The translations under genes and the position numbers were made by a program. From contig CM042035.1 of the NCBI GenBank assembly GCA_023525975.1, forward strand, positions 28,177,001-28,241,000: 64,000 bases of DNA. The letters are read 5' to 3'. The stretch's first letter is position 1; the number at the start of each line of letters is the position of its first letter. The DNA comes from Smallanthus sonchifolius. Lineage: Eukaryota; Streptophyta; Magnoliopsida; Asterales; Asteraceae. Under the pieces are notes generated by a model, which had not been told where the DNA came from, did not search any database, and worked only from the letters and a program-made list of their open reading frames with translations. Positions 45,946 through 57,757 of the stretch are shown here, one piece after another.

Positions 45946-46735
45946 ATACTCATTTAATCTTCCCTGTTTTGAAGCCTAAAAAATCTCGTCCCCCACTTTC
46001 AATCTTAATCAGACGAACTATCTTGATCTTCTCTCTCACCCAACTATTTTCATTCAAACAATCTTGAAAAAATCTTTATGGATCAAACAAGAACAAAGAT
46101 GTGGCCAGTATTGATGATGAACTCGATGAACAGATGATGATTACAGAAAAAAAAGGAATACAAGGAAGAAAAGTTTGGTTTTGAAGTCGGCAATTGAAAG
46201 GTAGTGGCGATCAAAGGAGGAAATCGAATGAAACAAGCACGTTAATTTTTTTCAGTTTTTTTCGTTGTTCAACATATACATTGTGGACAGGTTTGAAACA
46301 AGCAGGTTAATTGATGTTGATTAAGTTCTTTGGGTTTTTTTTGTTTAACATATAGAGCAACAACATATATTTAGTTTTTTCAATTGTTTCTTTCATTGAT
46401 TTTCAATTGTTATACAGTAGCAACCTTTATTTGTTTTTAATTTTATTCAATTGTTGAATACATTTTTTAATTTTTGTTTACTTTTTAGATTAGTTTGGTT
46501 TATTATTCAATTAGAGACGCTCATTATCAATTTGGTACGTATACGTAACATTGTTGATACGTATATGTAACCCTCCAATAAATTAGAATCAAGTGGCGTG
46601 TTCTTACCAAATCAATTTGGTACTTATATGTAACACATGTCTTATACATGTAACACATGTCTTATACATAGTAACCAACTAATTCATGTGTTACATATAT
46701 GTGCTAAACGTGTCCATGTTTGTCTATAGATTATT
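45946..46735. other. Unassigned sequence
   Basis: TACGTATACGTAAC words at 46540-46570 resemble the cores of the TA-flanked MITEs in gene 1. No gene. Confidence 0.4.
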
Positions 46736-46737
46736 AT

Positions 46738-46916
46738 GTTTTCGGATTTATTTGTTTTTGTATCAAAGTTATGGTATTTTTTGTGATTAATAAGTATATA
46801 TATTATTTGTTTCGGATTTATTTGTTTTTGTATCAAAGTTATGGTTTTTCGGATTTGATTGTACATATACGTATCAATTCATTATTCATATTTGATTGTA
46901 CATATACGTATCAATA
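46738..46916. repeat. Two short tandem duplications
   Basis: A 35-bp unit (CGGATTTATTTGTTTTTGTA...) occurs at 46743 and 46811. A 26-bp unit (ATTTGATTGTACATATACGT) occurs at about 46854 and 46890. Confidence 0.85.
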
Positions 46917-49039
46917 GGTTACTGATTCACAAATAATTTTATAATAATTTATGTTTTTTATCAATGAAATATGAATGTATTATCAATTTTCAAGTTATTT
47001 TGTATAATTTAACTAATTAATTGATTTTCATAAAAGAAAAGAGAGAGATAGGAGAGAGAGTGTGAGTAATATTAGAAAAATAATTAATTGATTTACAAAG
47101 TAATTTACTATTGTACCCTTTTACAATTAATATAAATCAATTTTAATTTAAATAATTACAAATTTGTCACTAAAATATATCAACCATTGATCAAACAAGA
47201 TCAATGGCTAAGATTTAGTTTACATGGTTAGCATATAAAATAAGGTTTACATTTGAACCGTACCCTAGATATTAATTGGGCTTAAAGCAGTAAAAGGAAT
47301 TGCTGGATGGAGCTTGCTTATAACCCCCATTGACCCGCTTTGTCACTAAAGGACGCGCGAGTCAATGGGCGTGGATATGGATGGGTATTCACATTTGGAT
47401 CCTCTATAATAGGAAAGAGAGTGTGTGGATAATTATCATACATTTTACAACACACACCTCTCTGGTTTTCTCTCGTTTTCATACATTTCTAGGGTTTCTC
47501 CCTTGACGCTTTGTTTAATTAATATAGGGTTGTTCGATTCATCACATGAATGAATCGATGGTCTGTTAGGATGCAGTGAGTTTTGTATTCAATCATCAAG
47601 CTGATGATCTGAGATTTATAGAGATAGTGTTAGGGTTTGTGACTCTTTGAGTTGTATTCAGATCTTGATTGAGTACTGACTCTAAATATATGTTTAATCA
47701 ATTCTCGTTTACTATATTTTGACAATTCCAACTCTTTCAATATCTACAACTTGTTTTTAGGCCATAAATTGTTATGTGCAACCTACTATAGTTTTACAAT
47801 TCCAAGCCGAATCTATGAGAGTCATCAATGATTGCCATGTTTCTTTACAGTGATGGTTAAGTTCATAAACTAGATTGATGAACGTATGCATGAATAATGA
47901 TATCGGTCACTAAAACCCATCCACAAACAATAGTTGTTCTGGTGAATTGGTACACCCCCAAAATCACTCCGCCTTCAACGCCATTCAAGCCCGGCCTAGA
48001 ATAACCTCAACCTTTTAAACTGAAATAAAAACTGCTAAAATAAAGGTCTTATTTGAGACAGAAAGACTCACGCAGAAGTTGGGCTATACTTTGGTTGGGT
48101 CGTTTCTGGGATGATGTATGGCCATGCCACTACTCTACTCAAAGTCTGAGAGATGCATGTCATAGTTTCTATAAATTCACAGGGTTCTTATATTCTTTCT
48201 TAGTGAAACTCCAGACACTCACAATATGATGTCCACATTGCATACAAAACCCGATTTGGGTTTGACCAAAAGATAGTCAGACTACTATCGGAATACCATA
48301 AAGGGACTGAATAACCAATTTAACTAGAGAATCCAAACTGAATTAACTATCGGTTATAATTTTTTTAATCGATTATACTGGGTCACTTTAAGTCATTAAC
48401 AAAACCGACCCGGCCCATGCTCACCACCCCACCCCCCCTTCTAAGACAACTTTGAATAAATTTCAATTGACTTTAGCCAACTTTAAATAAATTTCAATTT
48501 ACTTTAGCTGGGAACATAGATGCAGATGCATCAAAACATGGTTAAAATTCAAGAGACCAATTTGCAGCTAGTAACAAAAAACATTGTAAATAAAAAGGTT
48601 TAATGCCTCAGACTCATCACAATAATAAGATTGTCGGCCCTTCACACACAAGCAAAAGTAGTAAACGATTCGATAACGAGATCCTTGTACTTGTGGAGGT
48701 TTGATCTGGTCCAACAATAAGAAAAATGATAATTTTATGCAATGTTTAGAGATATAGACATACCATAATCAAAAAGGTTCTTAGATTCCTTGCTCTACAA
48801 CAAACCTGCATAAATATATTATATAAAGCGATGATGTAACAGAATAATCAGATAATTAGTTGTAATAAAACGGGCTGTGTAATAAGTGTAGGCTTTGCTT
48901 TTGTTGTTTGAAGTTGTAATAATAAAATAATCATGCCAGTTTTGAGTGTTTGCCAAGTTTTTTGTAATTTATGGAGTTTTAGTAAAATGACTTTTTGGTG
49001 AGATTCAATTCTATTAGAGCCGCTAAGAATTAGGGTGAA
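46917..49039. other. Intergenic, no gene supported
   Basis: 47430-47620 has a pyrimidine-rich CTCTCTGGTTTTCTCTCG stretch resembling the 5' leader part of copia LTRs, but no second copy or primer site was seen. An ORF on the minus strand at 48848-49063 has no motif. Confidence 0.4.
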
Positions 49040-49682
49040 AATTCTTGACATGACCCGAAACACATGTACATGGTAAGAAAATTATTAGGTTTGAGTTGTC
49101 ATATCTAACCTGTTTAATAAACAGGTAGTGTTCTTCGGATAAAACTATTTAACCCGTTTAATTATACAGGTCAACCCGTGAATCCGTTTAATTAAGCAGG
49201 TCAACCCTCCAACCCGTTTACGACCCATTTATCACAACCCACCAAACCGTTTAACACGTTTACAACCTATTTACAACCCTCTAATCCGTTTGATTTGTTC
49301 AAATAAATCGGTTAACGGGTCATGTTTGGGTTTAATGTGATAGGAACTATGGGTTCTATTTCCTTGTTTGGTGTCTTTTATTTAATTGTGTGGTTTGCAT
49401 GGGGACCATTATGGCCTTTTTATATTGTTTTGGGTTTATTGTGTAACTTTGAATATTTTGGTTATTTGTGGTTAAACCTAGCGTAGCGCCGATCTAGTCT
49501 GGGGATTCATTCCAGAAATCGGTTTTCCTTCTATTCTCTAGCTTCTTGTTTTCTAACCCTATCATAATGGGGCTTTAATTGTGTTGGGTTAGGGTTGATG
49601 TCTATGACACACAAATAAATATATATGATGTGTTCAGGTTCAACCTACCAACCCGTCAATCCGGCACAATGTACACCCCTAG
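49040..49682. mobile_element. hAT-like element with AACCCGTTTA words
   Basis: Repeated AACCCGTTTA and CAGGTCAACCC words from 49090, ending in CAATGTACACCCCTAG at 49682, a typical plant hAT end. The left end is unclear (possibly near CATGACCCGAAACAC at 49050). It lies just beyond the 3' end of gene 2. Confidence 0.5.
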
Positions 49683-49893
49683 TAAGAAAACTATTTGAGC
49701 CTAAACTAATCGGATATCAGAAGCAAAAATGTGTTTATTTAAACATAAAAAGCTGATTATTGCAACTTTCAAGTTGGCAAAATCGGGTGACAGTTCCAAC
49801 CCACAACCCCACCACCTCCGAATGATGACAATACACACGGGTTTAAATATAAAAAAGAAAACATTGACAACTTTACCTGGCCCAAAAAGCAGT

Positions 49894-51984
49894 TCAAACA
49901 CTTTGTGCTTTGGCAGATACATCTTTAACTTTTGCATCAACCTGATCCTGCAGTTTATAATGTTTTACACGCGAGTAAGCATCAAGAATGTCGATCAATT
50001 TTTATAAGATACCCCCTAAATGATCAAGAGTTCTTAACCAATGCATGTTCTATGGTTATATGAACACAGACAGATATGTCCTAAATTTGTGCTTTGGCAG
50101 ATATGACCCGTTTATTTTTATAACTTTGTAATAGGTATTTTCAGTTCGACCTGCCAACCCATGAACAAAACCCTTTTTAACACCCCTAAATTTGTCAGGC
50201 TCGTCAAACCAAGCCTGATTTCTTTTGAATATTAATTTAAGACGACAATAGTACAACACAATGTTATTCACAATAGGCCTACCTCTTAACATCATCTCTC
50301 CATTTGACTTTTCGCTTACCATTCTTAAGATATAGGAATTTTCCGTGTGGCACATTTGCTACGTTCATAAACATATGCACAGATGTTTCATGATTTAACT
50401 ACCATCATTTTACAAGTGTAACAAACAATCAATGATCAGAAAATTTATGTATTACTTTTAAGTAAAGTCACATAAACTTAATCATGATGACTTATTTAAA
50501 TTTTAATTGATGAGTTGAGTGGACAATAATTAGCTTCTAAGTTGCATAAAATTCTATAATTAATCTACTTTTTTTTAATCCATGAGAACCCGTGGTCAGA
50601 AAACTCATGGGCCCATCAATACCCTGCTAACCGACAAGATCACGCAAAACCCAGCTTGTGTGTCTTCAAGAGCTAATGGCAGGTAACCAGTGGAAGCATG
50701 ATTCGAACTTAAGACCTCTATATAGGGGAATCAGTGCTTTACCACTGCACCAACCTTCAAAGTTTGCTTTAATCTAGTTCTTTCACATGTAGAATTGATA
50801 TAATAATTTTCATCATGATTTTAACATCAATCATAACAATTTATTATCTTGTGTATAAAGCTTTATGTTGTGGAAATGTTATTGAATTTCTATTAATACC
50901 GAAGTCAAAATCATCACATTTGACCAAATATGTTAAAGTAAAATCTAAAAGATGAACCGCAGAAGCTTACAACTGTGTTCTTCTCATAGTAATCATCCAA
51001 AGCCCACTGATATTTCGATTGATTCAGCCCGAACCAACGAGCCAATGAGTCATCCAAACTTGAATGTGCTGTCACATAAATGTAAAATTTAATCAATCAC
51101 ATAAAATAAACACAATTTCAAACTTCAATTGGGGCTATAATTTTGAACAAATCAAAATTGGGGCAATAATTTAAAATCAATCGTGATAAAGAAAAAACTT
51201 CACAAAACAGTAACCAAGTTTGTCCATCTGTTTCATTTTAGTCACTCAACTTTTTTTGTCTCGCTAAAGTCGCCATGTTATCATGTTACTTCTTTTTTGG
51301 ATTTCATTTTACGAATAATGTGAAAATGTTCGTTTACTCCTTTTAGATTTCATTTTCTATCATATCCATATAATGAAATCCATAAAAAAAAGCAACTTAT
51401 AAACTAGTAATAATTACACAAAATTGGAAGATTATTTAAAAATCAATGATTTTAACTAGTACTAAAATGAAACAGAGTACTATTATGCAAATTTACCTCA
51501 TACTTTGAATAAATTACATTTCAATCATTTACTTAAATTGGGGCTTTAAATTAAATTTAAAATCCATCATATAATTCAAACTTAAATTGGGGCTATAATA
51601 TAATTTAATCAATCATTTAATATTGAACCAATCAAACGAAAAGATAAAAATTGTCATCCTCAATTACATATTCCAGATTCATCAAATGCTATAAATTCAA
51701 AATCGGAAAGGTAAACACTAAACGGTACCGTTTTGAACTTTAGCAACGGCGTCCCAAAAGAAACCGAACTTCGAACCGTAAGCGGAACCGGACTTTTCGT
51801 ACTGAACCGGCGGCGGAAGAACCGGCGGAGCCGATTTCACATGCGGTGGTTGAACCGGCGTGGAGGATTTCACGGGAGAAGACTCGAATGAGGGTTTCGG
51901 TGTCGGAGGAGGTGTGACAAAGACGGTATAAGGACCGATCTTGCCGATCATCGGCGGCGTCGCCGGATCTTTGTTGACCGGCAT
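49894..51984 (-). CDS. Small proline-rich plant protein of unknown function (3 exons)
   Basis: Minus-strand exons 51729-51984, 50971-51068 and 49894-49947 join in frame with GT/AG junctions, giving 135 residues. Residues 1-85: a short basic start, GKIGPYTVFVTPPPTPKP, then a Pro/Ser/Val-rich linker ending FGFFWDAVAKVQN. Residues 86-118: an aromatic, helix-like block with LARWFGLNQSKYQWALDDYY. Residues 119-135: a Lys/Val-rich tail, then TGA. No signal peptide or membrane segment. The exon 1/2 join recreates an alanine codon and reads through smoothly from VQN to HSSLDD, the best support for the model. The leader extends to about 52180, with a TATA-like CATAAATAAAAAGG at 52208-52221. Exon 3 is the least certain: its splice acceptor is good, but a further exon cannot be excluded. 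Function not recognised. Confidence 0.8.
50568..50768 (-). mobile_element. tRNA-derived SINE in intron 2 of the proline-rich protein gene
   Basis: The minus strand has A-box-like TTGGTGCAGTGGTAAAGCAC and B box GGTCTTAAGTTCGAATC, and ends in an A-run (T-run 50570-50577). It is flanked by TTAATCTA (50560-50567, 50769-50776). Same transcriptional sense as the host gene. Confidence 0.8.
51190..51300. mobile_element. Fragment of MULE-type MITE in intron 1
   Basis: AACTTCACAAAACAGTAACC, AAGTTTGTCCATCTG and TAGTCACTCAACTTT match the right-end inverse of the 36344-36846 element. Confidence 0.5.
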
Positions 51985-52499
51985 TTTTAATTGAAAGAAA
52001 ATTGAAGTTTTATGGAAAAAGTTAGATCGGTTTTTTGTGTAAAAGATTGGGGGAAATATGGGCTTGAAAAATTGTAGATAAAGAGCGGAAGTGAAGTGAG
52101 AATCTGGAAGAAGAAAGCAAAGGGGGTTTGAGAGTATAGTGGTTCAGTAGCTTCACACACACAAAGTAGGGATAGAGAATGTGAGTTATTCGTTGGTGGG
52201 ATCTTTGTCCTTTTTATTTATGAAAGTTTTTATTATACGGATTAAATAAATAAATAAAATATTATATATTTAGTAACAAAAATTTTATATTTTTAAAAAC
52301 CTGTATAATACATGGATAACCAGTATATTAGAATAAAATATAATGTGATTTGTTAACAAACACATTTACCAAAATATGTTTTTAAAAAATAAAATTTGTT
52401 ATGACAGTTATAAGGTCTGTTAAGTTAGTTTTTAAACATTTTTTTTTCAACTGAGTATTAATTTTTTAATTTAATTAATAAATGTTAGTTCATATTAAG

Positions 52500-52715
52500 T
52501 TCATTTGATTGATGATATAATAACTAGTTATAATTAAATAATAAGTATTAGTAATTAGATTTACTAATATAAAGATTATTATTTAATAGGAGACAGAAAT
52601 AGAAAATCTAATATTTAATAGGAGAGAGAAGCGAAAAATAAAGATAAAGAGTAACCAGAGAGTGACATGTGTCCTGAAAATATTTTCATTTATTAAAATA
52701 GTAAGATTATAATCA
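52500..52715 (-). repeat. Dispersed repeat, inverse copy
   Basis: The inverse matches 14085-14350 (GTCACTCTCTG, CTCTCTCCTATTAAATATTA). Located upstream of the proline-rich protein gene. Confidence 0.55.
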
Positions 52716-52745
52716 AGGTTACAAATTTAGTTCATTTTATTATGA

Positions 52746-53940
52746 GTTAAATACGGTTTTAGTCCATGTGGTTTGACAAAAATAATCATTTCAGTTCAAA
52801 AGTTTAAATTTGACTTTTTTAGTCCAATAGTTTCACTTTTGTTTCAATTACAGTCCGGTCCACTAACTCCATCCAAAATTTTCTATTAACTTTTTTCAAA
52901 AGACTAAAATACCCCTTTGTAAAAAAAATCACTTTTTACCAAAACCTTATCTTCCTCGTCAGTCATCTCTCAAAAACCACCCCCACCTTCACCCTCGGGT
53001 TGTCACCACTGCCACCTCCACCTCCAGCCACCACCTCCACCTCCACCTCTACCTCCACCTCCAGCCACCATCTCCACCTCCACCTCTACCTCCGGCCGCC
53101 ACCTCCACCTTCACACTCCGCCATTTCCGACGACCTTCGAATCAAATAATGAAGTTAACCCTAGTCCACCCTCATCTTTATTATTCTTCACCCACTTATC
53201 TTAATAACATCTCGTCCCAATTGGTGAAAAAGAAACACAAATCTAAAGTTTGCAACCATCGCCATAACCAATTTCAAATTCCAAAACTTGTTAAAACCAA
53301 ATAACCAGATGTTTACAAAATAGTTCGATTTCCCCAAATAAAAAATCATAACACATAAAAATGGTGAGATCTACAAGCAATAGTTGTAATCAACCATCGA
53401 TTTCTCCACCTGCAATCCACATCATTCTTGGAACAAGGAATTTTCTTACCTACAAATGTTGCAATTGAGGAGAAATCGGTGACGAACATCGATTGAGAAA
53501 ATTTTGTTGTGATTTTTAGTTTCTTTAGTAAATTCGTAGTTTTTTTGTTGCAAATTCCATTATGGTGTTTTCTTTATCAACTGAAAAAGGAAGCAACTTT
53601 TCAAGATGGTAGATTTGTGAAATTGGTAGATTTGTGTGAGGGTTGAGGGTATGGATCTGAAGAAAATGAAAGATGAGGACCGGCGAGAGAGAAGGGAGAT
53701 GAGAGAGAGAGAGAGATGGGGTTGGCCGGATGTGGGGGTGGACGGCGGTGGGGGTTGCCAGCTGGTGTAGAGAGAGTGAGAGAAGAGAGAGCTAGAGAGA
53801 GAAAGATGAAGGTGAAGTGGACGTCGGTGGTGGTGGCCGGATGTGGAGGTAGCCGGCTGTGGGGTGGCCGGCTGTGGAGGTAGGAGCTGGGTGTTGGTCT
53901 AAGAAAGTGACAGAGAGTGGTTGCCTTTACATACAAACAT
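52746..53940. mobile_element. MULE-like element, left end and gene-like interior
   Basis: The left end (GTTAAATACGGTTTTAGTCC, TGTGGTTTGAC, AGTCCGGTCCACTAACTCC) resembles the terminus of the 39509-40340 element. The interior has a CCACCT minisatellite at 53008-53110 and a region with leader-like AGAGAGAG tracts and GTGGCCGG repeats (53690-53890). No complete ORF is recognised. The right end appears lost at the junction with the SIRE fragment. Confidence 0.5.
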
Positions 53941-53999
53941 ATATACATTTATTTATAGTTTAATAATTATAATAATTGACACTGGTGTCATGGAAACAT

Positions 54000-55547
54000 G
54001 TCTGCATGCTGCATTCGTGTCCCAGTTAGAGCCGAAGAATGTGAAGGAGGCTCTCACTGACAACTGCTGGATTGAGGCGATGCAAGATGAATTGTCTTAA
54101 TTCCAAAAGTTGCACGTGTGGGATTTGGTTGACTTGCCAAAGGGCTTTCAACCAATTGGAACCAGATGGGTGTTCAAATGTAAGACGGATGATCGTCATG
54201 TTGTTGTGAAGAACAAAGCAAGATTGGTTGTTTAGGGTTTTTATCAGCAAGAGGGCTTGGATTACACGGAAGTATATGCCCCAGTTGCTAGAATTAAGGC
54301 CATTCGACTGTTCTTGGCTTATGCCACATATGTCGGCTTCAAGGTCTATCAACTTGATGTGAAGAGTGCTTTCCTTTATGGTAAAGTTCATGAAGAGGTC
54401 TATGTCACTCAACCTCCCGGTTTTGAAGATCCACATAATATCAATAAAGTGTATAAGCTCGACAAAGTACTTTATGGTCTTCATCAAGCACCGCGGGCAT
54501 GGTATGAGACATTATCTAAGCATTTACTGTCTAATGGTTTCGACCGTGGACAGATTGACTCGACTCTCTTCATTAGGAAAGCAGGAGGTAACATTCTTCT
54601 TGTACAAGTATACGTCGACGACATTATCTTTGGATCTACCAATGAAGGGATGTGTAGGGAATTCGAGCAGGTGATGAAGTCCAAGTTTGAAATGAGTAAT
54701 ATGGGTGAATTATCATTCTTCCTGGGTCTGCAAGTCAGTCAAAGAGAGGATGGCATCTATCTACATCAAACTAAGTATGTGTAGGACATCTTGTCAAAAT
54801 ACAAGATGAATGATAACAGTACTTATGGCACACCTATCCCAGTCAATCATGGTCTGCATCCTGACAAAGATGGAAAGGATGTCGATAGCAGATTGTACCG
54901 TGGGATGATCGGATCACTTATGTATCTCACAGCTTCAAGACCCGATATAATGTTTGCTGTGTGCTTGTGCTCAAGGTTTCAGTCTCAACCGAAGGAGTCA
55001 CATATGATAGCTGTGAAGAGAATTTTCAGAAGGGAAACCCCGATTAGGTCTTTGGTACTCTAAGCAGCAGTCATTCGACTTCAAAGCCTACACTGATTTA
55101 GATTATGGCGGTTGTAACCTTGACAGAAAGTCAACTTCTGGTGGATGTCAATTCTTAGGAGACAGACTGGTCTCCTGGCAGTGTAAGAAGTAGTCAACGG
55201 TTTCTGTCTCAACTTGTGAAGCAGAATACATTGCTGCAGCGAGCGGTTGTTCTCAGATACTGTGGATTCAACAGCAGTTGAGAGACTACGGCTTAAACTT
55301 CACTAGAACTCCTCTATTCATTGACAACAATGCCACAATGTCCATCACAAATAACCCGGTGAAACATTCCAAAACTAAACATATAGAGATTCACCATCAT
55401 TTCATCCGTGATTGTGCTGAAAAGCATTTAATTGAACTTGTAAAAGTTCACACAGATGACAATCTTGCTGACCTTTTCGCAAAGGCATTTGATCGATCCC
55501 GTTTTGAGCATCTTGTCAACTTGATAGGAATGTTCAATCCTGAGTGA
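54000..55547 (+). pseudogene. SIRE-type copia RT and RNase H remnant
   Basis: Starts in the region before RT (VKEALTDNCWIEAMQDEL), then RT with WVFKCKTD, LDVKSAFLYG and LYGLHQAPRAW; catalytic VYVDDIIFGST is intact at about 54609-54641. Stops occur at 54098, 54232 and 54782. Indels near 55035-55070 disturb the RT-RNase H linker, and a TAG is at 55191. RNase H retains STCEAEYIAAASGCSQ, KHIEIHHHFIRDC and the ADLFAKAFDRSRFEHL tail, with stop at 55547. Confidence 0.92.
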
Positions 55548-56857
55548 AAATTAATTTTTCTTAAATCAATTCAATTCATGGAAGTTAAACTTTATTTCTT
55601 TTAAATTTTCTATATAGTTCTTTTAAGTTTCAAAATATTTTACAAAAACAAAAACAAAAATAGAAAATGGAGAAAATTTCAAAGGTAACTTGAGAAAAGA
55701 GGAAATGATAGTACATCAGAAATGATCTAAACGTCACAGACTGCTCATATGGGAAATGATTGTGTCATGCTTACTTAACTGTTTAACTTATTATGTTTTT
55801 AATCTGCTTATTTACAAGTAATTTAAATTGCCAGTAGGCTGTATGCGTCTTTGAATCACTAGTAGTGTGGAAACTAAATCTAAATTACAACTGTGATTTG
55901 AACCCATGTTTGCAAGAGTGTGTGCGTAAAAGAATAGAAAAGATCATTATCAGATATAGGATGTTAGATTTTGGCAATAATTTTCTTTTGAGGTCAGTTT
56001 CGGGTTATGTCGTTAGCACAATTAATGCGGTTCATCTCACTGCCCATATTCACAAGTATGCAAGGAGAGATTGAATCAAGACATGTCTCTACATTAACCG
56101 TTGAGCATGTATTCACCCTTGAATCACTCCTGATTCATTGAAATCAAATCCAGATAAAAGTTGGATTCCCTTACCTTAAAACTCAAACACCATATATATT
56201 ATCCTGAATCATCATACCAATATTCAATAAAGAAAATCAAATGAAACCAAGACAAATGAATCACTCGATTCTGAATCTTATGATTCCTGATAATCCTTAT
56301 GGATTCTGCTTGATTTTTCCTGTGCTAATTGATGTAACTTCATTCTGACAATTTAGAAAATCATTGGGAAAATCTTAGATGCCTTGAGATAATGCAGTTT
56401 ACATTATTATAGCATATCAGTGGGGTACACGTTGTATATCTTATAAAAAGTACCTTAATACACAAGAATGTGATACAAAGATGCTTATAGTTTCAAATCT
56501 TATAATATTATCAACTTGAATTACTTGTTTATGTGCTTATTACATATGAATAAATAGTAATCCATGACATGATCCCATATTCTTTGATGTTTATATTGTA
56601 TTGTTTTTGCTAAAAGATAGCCTGATATGATCCTCTGCTCGTGTCTTTGATCAAAAATAGTTTGTGTGAATTCTTGTATATTTTATTAGAAAAGATCAAA
56701 AAGATTTTAAGTTTATGCATAGTTCAATTTTATTCAGAAAAGCCAAAAATATTTGTGTTTAACCTTCCTGAATTGTATTTGAATCCTCCTGGTTGATTAT
56801 TTTTATCTTGTTCGTTATTTGACTTGAAATACTTCATAAATTCTGAGTTTAAAATTT

Positions 56858-57031
56858 GCGCACTTAAGGGTTGTGCGCACTTGTCAAGTTCGCACGAAGT
56901 AAGCCTTGCGTACTTAGCAAGTACGCAAGAGTTAAATCTTGCGCACTTGTAAATGCGCAAGAGTTAAAGCTTGCGCACTTGTAAATGCGCAAGAGTTAAC
57001 TCGTGCGCACTTAACAAGTACGCACGACTGA
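56858..57031 (+). repeat. Array of TTGCGYACTT/AAGTRCGCAA palindromes
   Basis: At least five imperfect hairpins in tandem. The best is at 56906-56928, a perfect 10-bp arm TTGCGTACTT with a 3-base loop. Two ~30-bp CTTGCGCACTTG...TGCGCAAGAGTTAA units follow. Another pair lies at 57570-57635 in the predicted intron. The same motif fills U3 of the 3' LTR (61165-61345). Confidence 0.9.
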
Positions 57032-57042
57032 TTAGTGAAGGG

Positions 57043-57049
57043 TATAAAA
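57043..57049 (+). promoter_or_regulatory. TATA box, candidate internal promoter of the post-pol ORF
   Basis: TATAAAA lies 12 bp after the palindrome array, about 145 bp before a good splice donor and 715 bp before the ORF start. The same order (palindromes, then TATA) occurs in the LTR. Confidence 0.5.
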
Positions 57050-57188
57050 GTGACACTTAGAAAATTTTCTAAGTTTCATGCTTTCAAACGAAAACTTTTC
57101 CCTCTGCAAATTTTTACTCAAAACCGAGTGTTCCTATACCATCTTTTCGTCCCGTCTATAGTTTCATCATCTCATTTCATCGATTTGG

Positions 57189-57754
57189 TGAGAATCTAGG
57201 CTAAATCCATCCGTGAAATCGTAACATTTGGACCGATTATTGACTTAGAAAAATTTAGGTTAAATCCGTGAATTTTTGGGGAAATTATAGGTTGTTTGGG
57301 TAACTTATTGTCTGTAACATGCGAATAGGAACCTTAATTAACTCATAATCATCCTTATGGTCCTCGATTTTGAGCCGTCGGTTGAATTTAATCGACAGTG
57401 GGTCGGGTGACTTTTTAGGTCAAAATTGGTCCTGGTTAAGTAGTTTGTGGTGTTGATACTGGTCCCATAGGTTAGAATCATCGATTCCGACCTAGTGGCG
57501 ACCTAATTGACCAGTGTTTTGAACGACCAGTGTATTTTTCAACAATCTGGAATTTTTGTCAAGTGGTGTTCTTGCGTGTTGTTAAATACGCAAGAGGAAA
57601 AGACTGCGCACTTGGCAAGTGCGCAGGACCAACACTTGGGAAAAATTCTAAGTCTGAAAAATTTTGTTCAAAGAGTAACTACTGTACCGTGTCATGTTTG
57701 TTCATTTCCAATGATACGTGTTGTTCTGATTGTGTTTTCTGTGTGTTTTTGTAG
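57189..57754 (+). other. Predicted leader intron before the post-pol ORF
   Basis: The donor is GTGAGAAT after TTTG, and the acceptor is a pyrimidine-rich tract ending TTTTTGTAG, immediately before ATTATGG. The sequence between is non-coding. Confidence 0.5.
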
Positions 57755-57757
57755 ATT

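Larger units (their letters stand above)
55548..57757 (+). other. Spacer between pol and the post-pol ORF, with apparent internal promoter and leader intron
   Basis: No ORF of note. From 56858 it carries palindromes, then a TATAAAA box and a predicted intron (57189-57754: donor TTTG/GTGAGA, acceptor TTTTTGTAG) ending three bases before the ATG of the post-pol ORF. The rest (55548-56850) is AT-rich. Confidence 0.6.
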
